From Schlegelella_A sp038258415 (GTDB taxonomy: Bacteria > Pseudomonadota > Gammaproteobacteria > Burkholderiales > Burkholderiaceae_C), in the NCBI GenBank assembly GCA_038258415.1, contig JBBSPY010000056.1, forward strand, positions 1 through 16,031: DNA of 16,031 nt, given 5' to 3'. The notes under the pieces were generated by a model, which made no database searches, was not told the origin of the DNA, and saw only the letters and a list, made by a program, of their open reading frames with translations. Below, in pieces: positions 8,316 to 13,690 of this stretch. The stretch's first letter is position 1; each line of letters opens with the position of its first letter. The translations under genes were made by a program, and so were the position numbers.

Positions 8316-8861
8316 TCACAGCGTCGGCGGCGCGGCCGATGCGGGCAGCTTCTGGATCTCGCGCCTGAGCGCCGCCACGTCGCCTTCCTTGCGTGCGATC
8401 GCCGCGCTCATCTCGGCGACGCGCTCGACGTAGCGCTGGTAGTTCTTCTCGTCGCCCTGCCGTTCGGGCTGGCCGCTGTTGTAGTCCTTCTTCAGCGCGG
8501 CGAGGCGCTCCTCCTCCACGCGCAACTCGTTCTCGAGGATGCGCCGTGCGTCGGTGTCGCGAGCGCGCTGCGAGGCCGGGTCGATGCGGCCCGGCCCGGC
8601 GACCGCCGGCACCGGCGTGCCACCGCTGGCGGCCGGCGCGCGCGGACGCGTCGTCTGGATCACCGTGACCGGCGCGCCTTCGAGGCGCTTGCAGCCGAGC
8701 TTCTCGGCTTCCTTGGCGCTGATCGTGTTCTTGTAGTCGTTGTTCGGGCAACGGTAGGTGACGTTGCCGTCGACCGCGTCGGCACCGAACGAGGCGGTCG
8801 CGAAGCCCGCGAGGAGCGCTGCTGCGGCGATGCCGCGATCGAAGCGATGCAGGGGGGTCAT
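8316..8861 (-). CDS. DUF4124-type secreted/periplasmic protein in the glnA-ntrBC operon
   Basis: Protein of unknown function, 181 residues. Residues 1-27 form a probable Sec signal peptide (Arg near the start, hydrophobic stretch GIAAAALLAGFATASFG, cleavage near Ala27). A short DUF4124-like part follows, GNVTYRCPNNDYKNTISAKEA, with cysteines at 38 and 57 that could form a disulphide. Next come a Pro/Ala-rich spacer (about 70-95) and a long charged helix or coiled coil (about 98-172, with EEERLAALKKDY and VAALRREIQKL). DUF4124 proteins recur beside glnA and ntrBC in betaproteobacteria as far as I recall, but no role is established. The ATG at 8861 has AGGAG about 10 bases upstream. It sits 153 bp after glnA and 22 bp before ntrB, so it is almost certainly transcribed with them. 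Confidence 0.8.
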   Translation of the reverse strand: MTPLHRFDRGIAAAALLAGFATASFGADAVDGNVTYRCPNNDYKNTISAKEAEKLGCKRLEGAPVTVIQTTRPRAPAASGGTPVPAVAGPGRIDPASQRARDTDARRILENELRVEEERLAALKKDYNSGQPERQGDEKNYQRYVERVAEMSAAIARKEGDVAALRREIQKLPASAAPPTL

Positions 8862-8958
8862 GGTCCGTCGTCTCCTGCCCAGTCAACGCGGCATCGGATG
8901 GGAGCGACGACACGGGGCGCGGCGATTGTCTCGCAACCCAGCGGCGACCGAAAGCGAC

Positions 8959-8980
8959 GGGGGCGACCGAAGCCGCCCCC
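8959..8980 (-). terminator. Stable UUCG-capped hairpin in the glnA-DUF4124 gap
   Basis: Read on the gene strand, a 9-bp stem GGGGGCGGC / GUCGCCCCC closes on a UUCG tetraloop with a C-G closing pair, one of the most stable RNA hairpin forms. It lies 34 bp after the glnA stop. No U-run follows in the direction of transcription; the TTTT beside it is on the other side and would only serve plus-strand RNA. It may be an attenuator, a 3' stabiliser of glnA mRNA or a processing boundary rather than a full terminator. The rest of the 153-bp gap shows nothing convincing apart from the AGGAG before the DUF4124 gene. Confidence 0.5.
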
Positions 8981-9014
8981 TTTTGCACGCTGCGCGCGAC
9001 TTCGTGACCCGGCG

Positions 9015-10430
9015 TCAGAGGCTGTAGTACATGTCGAACTCGACCGGGTGCGTCGTCATCCGGAAACGCGTCACCTCCTGCATCTTGAGGTCGATGTAGG
9101 CGTCGAGGTAGGAATCGGTGAAGACGCCACCCTTGGTGAGGAAGGCCCGATCGTTCTCCAGGTACTCGAGCGCCTGCTCCAGGCTCGAGCAGACGGTCGG
9201 GATCTTCGCGTCTTCCTCGGGCGGCAGGTGGTAGAGGTCCTTGGTCGCGGCCTCGCCCGGGTGGATCTTGTTCTCGACCCCGTCGAGTCCGGCCATCAGC
9301 AGCGCCGAGAACGCCAGGTAGGGGTTGGCCTGCGGGTCCGGGAAACGCGCCTCGATGCGGCGGCCCTTCGGATTCGGCACGTGCGGGATGCGGATCGACG
9401 CCGAGCGGTTGCGCGAGCTGTACGCCAGCTTCACCGGTGCCTCGAAGCCCGGCACCAGGCGCTTGTAGCTGTTGGTGCCCGGGTTCGTGATCGCATTGAG
9501 GGCGCGGGCGTGCTTGATGATGCCGCCGATGTAGAAGAGCGCGAACTCCGACAGGCCGGCATAGCCCTCGCCGGCGAACAGGTTCTTGCCGCCCTTCCAG
9601 ACCGACTGGTGCACGTGCATGCCCGATCCGTTGTCGCCGACGATCGGCTTGGGCATGAAGGTCGCGCTCTTGCCGTAGGAGTGGGCGACGTTCTGGATCA
9701 CGTACTTCTGCAGTTGCAGCCAGTCGGCGCGCTCGACGAGCGTCGAGAACTTGGTGCCGATCTCCATCTGCGCCTGCGCCACCTCGTGGTGGTGGACCTC
9801 GACCGGGATGCCCAGCGACTCGAGGATCAGGCACATCTCGGAGCGCATGTCCTGCATGGAGTCGATCGGCGGGGTCGGGAAGTAGCCGCCCTTGACCGCC
9901 GGCCGATAGCCCGAGTTGCCGTGCTCGTATTCCTTGGCCGAATTCCACGATGCTTCGTCCGAGTCGACCTTGCAGAAGCAACCGGACATGTCGACCTGCC
10001 AGCGCACGCTGTCGAACACGAAAAACTCCGGCTCGGGGCCGAAGTACGCCGCATCGCCGAGGCCCGAGGCCTTCATGTAAGCCTCCGCGCGCTTGGCGAG
10101 CGATCGCGGGTCGCGCTCGTAGGGCTTGCCGTCACCGGGTTCGACGACGTCGCAGGTCAGGAACAGCGTCGGTTCCTCGTAGAACGGGTCGATGTTGGCG
10201 GTGTTCGGGTCGGGCATCAGGAGCATGTCGGACGCCTCGATGCCTTTCCAGCCGGCGATCGAGGAGCCGTCGAACGCGTGGCCACTCTCGAACTTGTCGT
10301 CGTCGAAGGCCGAGATCGGCACCGAAACGTGTTGCTCCTTGCCGCGTGTGTCGGTGAAGCGGAAGTCGACAAACTTGACCTCGTGCTCCTTCACCATGCT
10401 CATCACGTCGGCGACGGTCTTGGCTGCCAT
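9015..10430 (-). CDS. glnA: Type I glutamine synthetase
   Basis: Forms glutamine from glutamate, ammonia and ATP; the main ammonium-assimilation enzyme, a dodecamer in the cytoplasm. The 471-residue product is full length. Motifs in order: DGSSIAGWKGIEASDM (54-69), the metal-binding GPEPEFFVFD (131-140) and VHHHEVAQAQMEIG (212-225), KPIVGDNGSGMHVHQS (261-276), NPGTNSYKRLVPGFEAPV (316-333), and the R-rich SSRNRSASIRIP (338-349). Tyr400 in TKDLYHLPPEE is the adenylylation site, marking the GSI-beta class controlled by GlnE. The ATG at 10430 has GGAG 8 bases upstream. The upstream 160 bp carries a sigma-54 element and NtrC-like sites. It is the first gene of the glnA-DUF4124-ntrB-ntrC unit. Confidence 0.98.
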   Translation of the reverse strand: MAAKTVADVMSMVKEHEVKFVDFRFTDTRGKEQHVSVPISAFDDDKFESGHAFDGSSIAGWKGIEASDMLLMPDPNTANIDPFYEEPTLFLTCDVVEPGDGKPYERDPRSLAKRAEAYMKASGLGDAAYFGPEPEFFVFDSVRWQVDMSGCFCKVDSDEASWNSAKEYEHGNSGYRPAVKGGYFPTPPIDSMQDMRSEMCLILESLGIPVEVHHHEVAQAQMEIGTKFSTLVERADWLQLQKYVIQNVAHSYGKSATFMPKPIVGDNGSGMHVHQSVWKGGKNLFAGEGYAGLSEFALFYIGGIIKHARALNAITNPGTNSYKRLVPGFEAPVKLAYSSRNRSASIRIPHVPNPKGRRIEARFPDPQANPYLAFSALLMAGLDGVENKIHPGEAATKDLYHLPPEEDAKIPTVCSSLEQALEYLENDRAFLTKGGVFTDSYLDAYIDLKMQEVTRFRMTTHPVEFDMYYSL

Positions 10431-10507
10431 CGAAGGTTCTCCAGGAAGGAATGGGTTTGCGGAGGACGGGCCCGTCGAAGACGAGCCCCAAAAACGCGCA
10501 CGGAAGC

Positions 10508-10525
10508 TAGCAGAAAGTCTGCCAA
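10508..10525 (-). promoter_or_regulatory. Sigma-54 (RpoN) -24/-12 promoter of glnA
   Basis: The minus-strand sequence TTGGCAG-ACTTT-CTGCTA matches the TGGCAC-N5-TTGCT consensus, with the invariant GG (10523-10522) and GC (10511-10510) exactly 10 bases apart. Transcription would begin near 10498, leaving a leader of about 68 bases before the glnA ATG. Location upstream of glnA and the presence of ntrBC in the same operon strongly favour function. Confidence 0.8.
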
Positions 10526-10550
10526 TTGCCCGCGAGGAAGCCGAGCGGCT

Positions 10551-10567
10551 TGCGCATGTCTGGTGCG
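10551..10567. promoter_or_regulatory. NtrC-like binding site, proximal
   Basis: TGCGCATGTCTGGTGCG matches the known dyad TGCACCA-N3-TGGTGCA well: the right half TGGTGC is exact and the left half keeps TGC and the second C. It is centred about 60 bp upstream of the predicted sigma-54 start. The call is made by eye against the classical enteric consensus. Confidence 0.6.
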
Positions 10568-10573
10568 TCTGTG

Positions 10574-10590
10574 TGCACTATAGAGGTTCA
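10574..10590. promoter_or_regulatory. NtrC-like binding site, distal, with overlapping -10-like TATAGT
   Basis: TGCACTATAGAGGTTCA keeps TGCAC in the left half and GGT-CA in the right half of the NtrC dyad, centred 23 bp (about two helical turns) from the proximal site. That spacing would suit cooperative dimers on one face of the DNA. The minus-strand hexamer TATAGT (10582-10577) lies within it and resembles a sigma-70 -10 box, though no good -35 is visible. In enteric glnA, NtrC sites overlap a vegetative promoter in the same way. The site ends against the stop codon of the upstream gene. Confidence 0.55.
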
Positions 10591-11433
10591 CTAGCGCACC
10601 ATTTCTGATCCAAGCGTCGCACCATGCTCGCGCAGCCCGGCGATCAGCGCTGCGTAGGCCGACGCCACCGCCGAGGCGTCGGCACCCGGTGCCACCTTGA
10701 CTCCCAGCTCGATGTGCGCGCCGAGCTCGGGGTGATCCACGCTCGGCAGGCTGAACACCCTGACACCCGGCCAGCGCGACTCGACGGACTCCATCAGCGG
10801 CGTCAGCGCCGCCTCCATCGCGCCGTAGACGATGACCGAGCGCTCGCGGGCACGGACCTCGCCGTTGCCCGCGGCGATCCGTTTCGGGTAGCGCGTGTCG
10901 AGCACCCACTCGATCATCGGCCACGCCATCACCGGGAAGCCGGGAACGAAGTGGACGCCGCCCTCGCCTTCGAGGATCGAGAAGCCGGCGATCTTGTTGT
11001 AGGGATTCGGGATGATCTGCGCGCCCTGCGGAAACACGGCCATGTTGAGCCGATGCACGTTGTCGGCTCGATCGGGCTCGAAGGCCACGCCTCGCTCGCG
11101 CGCGGTGTCGCGCATCCGCTCGACGACGAGGTCGCGCGCCTCGGGGTGCAGCAGCAGCGGCCGGCCGAGCGCGGCCGCGGCGGCCTGCCGGGTGTGGTCG
11201 TCCGGCGTCGCACCGATGCCGCCGCAGCAGAACACGCAGTCGCCGTCGACACGCGCGTCGCGAAAGGCGTCGCGCAGGTCGGCGGCGATGCGCGTCGGGT
11301 CGTCGCCGACCAGCCGCATCCACGACAGGCCGAGGTCGCGGGCGGAAAGCAACTCGATGACCTTGGCGAGGTGCTTGTCGGTTCGCTTGCCCGAGAGGAT
11401 CTCGTCGCCGACGACGATGAGGCCGATGTTCAT
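10591..11433 (-). CDS. MoaB/CinA N-domain-like (MoCF-biosynthesis fold) protein
   Basis: Stand-alone protein of 280 residues whose first about 170 residues match the molybdopterin-binding/CinA N-terminal fold. Visible are the opening IGLIVVGDEILSGKRTDKH, the GGIGATPDDHT loop (71-81, normally GGxGxTxDDxT) and NPYNKIAGF followed by VPGFPVMAWPM. The C-terminal pyrazine/NMN-deamidase domain of full CinA is absent; about 110 other residues follow, containing a possible second subdomain (SVIVYGAMEAALTPLMESVE). Relatives are annotated competence/damage-inducible protein A, but neither competence nor a Moco role is established for this short form. Its ATG overlaps the EI24-gene stop as ATGA (11430-11433), which implies coupled translation. 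Its own stop abuts the glnA regulatory region. Confidence 0.85.
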   Translation of the reverse strand: MNIGLIVVGDEILSGKRTDKHLAKVIELLSARDLGLSWMRLVGDDPTRIAADLRDAFRDARVDGDCVFCCGGIGATPDDHTRQAAAAALGRPLLLHPEARDLVVERMRDTARERGVAFEPDRADNVHRLNMAVFPQGAQIIPNPYNKIAGFSILEGEGGVHFVPGFPVMAWPMIEWVLDTRYPKRIAAGNGEVRARERSVIVYGAMEAALTPLMESVESRWPGVRVFSLPSVDHPELGAHIELGVKVAPGADASAVASAYAALIAGLREHGATLGSEMVR

Positions 11434-12350
11434 GGGTTTCCCGTGCGTGATGGCATGACCGGCGCAGCCATCACGCCGTCACGAAGCTCGCTCAGCGCCG
11501 CCAGCAAGTAGTGCGCGAACCAGAGTGCGGAGAAAGCGAAGACGAGCGTGTAGAGCCAGATCGAGACGAAGACCAGGAAGGGTGCGAAGACGACCGTCAG
11601 GACGCTCATCGCCCAGAGGAGCGCGGGCGCCGCACCTAGCAGGCCGGTGACGACGCCGATGCCGAGCAGCGGCCACCGCCGGCCGGTGACGAGCGCCAGC
11701 CGCTCCTCGCGGGTGGCATGCTCGGCGAGAACGTCGAAGGCGAACACGCGGTAGGTGAGCCAGCCCCAGATCAGCGGCGGCACGACGATCACCAGGGGTG
11801 GCACGAACCAGAGTGGAATGCTCGCGACGAGCGCGACGAGCGCGACTGCCGTGCACCCCAGCGACCAGCCTACGGCAGACCAGAAGCCTGCCCCTTGCCT
11901 GCGCTCGAGCGCCGGGTAGCGGCGCGACGCGACGAGGCGAACGATGGCGGGCGTCATCAGCAGCGACACGAGGACCAGCGTGACGATGACGAACAGCGGG
12001 ATGGCCGCGGTGACCACAACAAGCGGCGCCAGCAGCGCGGTCGGGTCGCCGATGCCGAACGAGCGGAACCAGCCCGACACCGCCTCGACGATCGGCCACC
12101 CGGCGAGCACGGCACCCACCGCGTCGACCGACCGCGCCCACCAGAACCAGCCGAGCACCCCGACTGCCGCGCCGACGATCGCCAGCGGCAGCAACGACAG
12201 GGCGATGACCTTGGGATGCAGGCAGTACGCGATGGCGCGCCAGAGCGAATCGACGAGTTCTCGGCCCATGCAGGCGCGCAGTGTAGGGGCCGGCCGGAGC
12301 GGACGCAGGCATCCCCGGACAGCGGCCGGAATGCCGACAAGCTCACGCAT
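11430..12350 (-). CDS. EI24-domain integral membrane protein
   Basis: Polytopic inner-membrane protein of the EI24/CysZ-like family. In CysZ the fold mediates sulphate uptake, but for this betaproteobacterial subgroup no substrate is known. From ATG 12269 it is 279 residues and starts with the family-like MGRELVDSLWRAIAYCLHPKVIALSLLP. Hydrophobic segments (numbered from there) lie at about 20-42, 78-110, 135-170 and 200-255. ATG 12350 has a perfect AGGAGG 5 bases upstream and would add 27 Arg/Pro-rich residues unlike the family, whereas ATG 12269 has no visible Shine-Dalgarno. I list the longer form because of the ribosome-binding site; homology favours the shorter. The frame runs through to 11430 and overlaps the next gene by 4 bases. 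Confidence 0.82.
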   Translation of the reverse strand: MRELVGIPAAVRGCLRPLRPAPTLRACMGRELVDSLWRAIAYCLHPKVIALSLLPLAIVGAAVGVLGWFWWARSVDAVGAVLAGWPIVEAVSGWFRSFGIGDPTALLAPLVVVTAAIPLFVIVTLVLVSLLMTPAIVRLVASRRYPALERRQGAGFWSAVGWSLGCTAVALVALVASIPLWFVPPLVIVVPPLIWGWLTYRVFAFDVLAEHATREERLALVTGRRWPLLGIGVVTGLLGAAPALLWAMSVLTVVFAPFLVFVSIWLYTLVFAFSALWFAHYLLAALSELRDGVMAAPVMPSRTGNP

Positions 12351-12355
12351 TGCGC

Positions 12356-12361
12356 CCTCCT
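12356..12361 (-). promoter_or_regulatory. Perfect AGGAGG ribosome-binding site upstream of the EI24 gene
   Basis: AGGAGG-GCGCA-ATG on the minus strand places an ideal Shine-Dalgarno 5 bases before ATG 12350. It is the strongest such site I noticed in the window, yet it precedes the start that lengthens the EI24 protein beyond its usual N-terminus. Confidence 0.55.
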
Positions 12362-12391
12362 CCACGACGCCGCGCTGCCGAAAATCCGCGG

Positions 12392-13690
12392 ATGGCCGCA
12401 CACCTGCCCACTCTGTTCGCCGCCGTCGCCGCAGCACTCGTCGTGGTCAGCGCCAGCTCGGCGACGATCGGCATCCGCCAACGGCTCAAGCGCGGCATGT
12501 GGTGGTGGGTTGGCGCCAATGCCGGGCTTGCCGCGGCACTCGCGTGCTCGGCCTTCGACACCGCGCATCCGGCTGGTCACGGAGAGCCGGCTGCGGTGGC
12601 GGCCGCACTCGCCGCCCTGCTCGCGTTGCAATGGCCGGTCACGACGCTCGCCGGAATGCGGCGCCTCTTCTCACGCGGCACCGGCGGCATTCCGCCATGG
12701 GTCGACGCGGCGGTCTTCACGCTCGCCGCGGCCGCTTCGGTCGGAGTCTGGCTGGTGCCGTTCGGCGGCATCGCGCCGGAAGCGGTGCTGGCCGTCGCGA
12801 TCCTCGTCGTCACGGCGCACGTCGCGCTCGCGGTGTCGTGGCTCGAGGACTTCGCCGCCACACCGGTCCTGAAGAGTCTGCGCGGCGCGCTCGCCTGCAG
12901 TGGCGTCGTCCAGGCGGCGTGGCTTGCCGTCTCGCTGTCGACGGATGCCCTGGCGCCGGTCGGCGGCGCCGCGCTCGTGGGGCTGCTCGCGACGGCCGCG
13001 ACCGCGCTGCTGCTGCCGCAACTGTCGCTGGCGATGAACCACGAGCGCAATGTCGCCGGCCTGCGCGCGTCGCACCGCAAGCTGCGTCACCTGGTCGACG
13101 TCGACACGCTCACCCGCCTCCCGAATCGCCGCCACTTCCTCGAGCTTGCCGCACGCACGACCAAGTCGGCGCCCGAGCTCGCGACGGTGCTGATGTTCGA
13201 CATCGACCGGCTGCGCAACATCAACGACGTGCTCGGCCATTCGGTGGGCGACGAAGCCTTGCGCCAACTCGGAACGGTGCTGCGCGAGACGCTGCGCCGT
13301 CGCGACGTCGCGGGCCGGCTCGGCGGCGACGACTTCGCAGTCGTCCTGCCGCGCACCCGCGTCGCCGACGCCGACACGGTCATTTCGCGCGTCAAAGCGT
13401 CGATGGACGACCGGCAGGTCGCACCGCGCATCGCCCGTGTCCGGGTCAACGTCGGCGCGACACAGATGCAGGCCGGCGACACGCTGGCGTCGGCGCTGCG
13501 CCGTGCCGAACAGCAGCTCGAGCAGTCGCGCGACGCCGCCCGCCTCGGCTTCTCGGCGGAGAAGACAATGCCCCTCGTGCAAAACCCCACAGAACCCGGA
13601 TTGGGGTTCATCAACCGCCCGCGCGAATTGCCGACCAGCGGTCGGATGGCGCTGGCCGATCCGATCCCGATCGGCGAGGTGGTGGGCTGA
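12392..13690 (+). CDS. Membrane-anchored GGDEF protein (putative diguanylate cyclase, GGDDF variant)
   Basis: Putative c-di-GMP synthase of 432 residues. The N-terminal half is a membrane domain with about six hydrophobic segments between 5 and 213, lacking an obvious named sensor fold. A short helix (about 216-233, MNHERNVAGLRASHRK) leads into the GGDEF domain, which opens with VDTLTRLPNRR (237-247). The metal-site Asp270 lies in MFDIDRLRNIND, where the usual FK is LR. The signature is RLGGDDFAVVLP (GGDDF at 311-315): the fourth residue is Asp instead of Glu. An intact RxxD inhibitory site (Arg302-Asp305) sits the canonical five residues upstream. The tail beyond 390 is unstructured. ATG 12392 is chosen over the upstream TTG 12350; neither has a clear ribosome-binding site. 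Its stop overlaps the proposed acyltransferase start. Confidence 0.85.
   Translation: MAAHLPTLFAAVAAALVVVSASSATIGIRQRLKRGMWWWVGANAGLAAALACSAFDTAHPAGHGEPAAVAAALAALLALQWPVTTLAGMRRLFSRGTGGIPPWVDAAVFTLAAAASVGVWLVPFGGIAPEAVLAVAILVVTAHVALAVSWLEDFAATPVLKSLRGALACSGVVQAAWLAVSLSTDALAPVGGAALVGLLATAATALLLPQLSLAMNHERNVAGLRASHRKLRHLVDVDTLTRLPNRRHFLELAARTTKSAPELATVLMFDIDRLRNINDVLGHSVGDEALRQLGTVLRETLRRRDVAGRLGGDDFAVVLPRTRVADADTVISRVKASMDDRQVAPRIARVRVNVGATQMQAGDTLASALRRAEQQLEQSRDAARLGFSAEKTMPLVQNPTEPGLGFINRPRELPTSGRMALADPIPIGEVVG

Noticed and set aside
8862..8958. Possible sigma-70 promoter for ntrBC in the glnA-DUF4124 gap
   Set aside because: TTGCGA and TTGACT hexamers occur, but no -10 element follows at proper spacing.
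7602..10583. 993-codon open frame on the plus strand opposite ntrB, the DUF4124 gene and glnA
   Set aside because: It is antisense to well-conserved genes, is low complexity and is rich in Arg, Ala and Val; it is a GC-driven shadow.
11944..13686. Possible long N-terminal extension of the acyltransferase (1250 codons in total)
   Set aside because: The extension overlaps the GGDEF gene in another frame and the EI24 gene antisense, and its sequence is Arg/His-rich and non-conserved; only the part from about 13687 is real.
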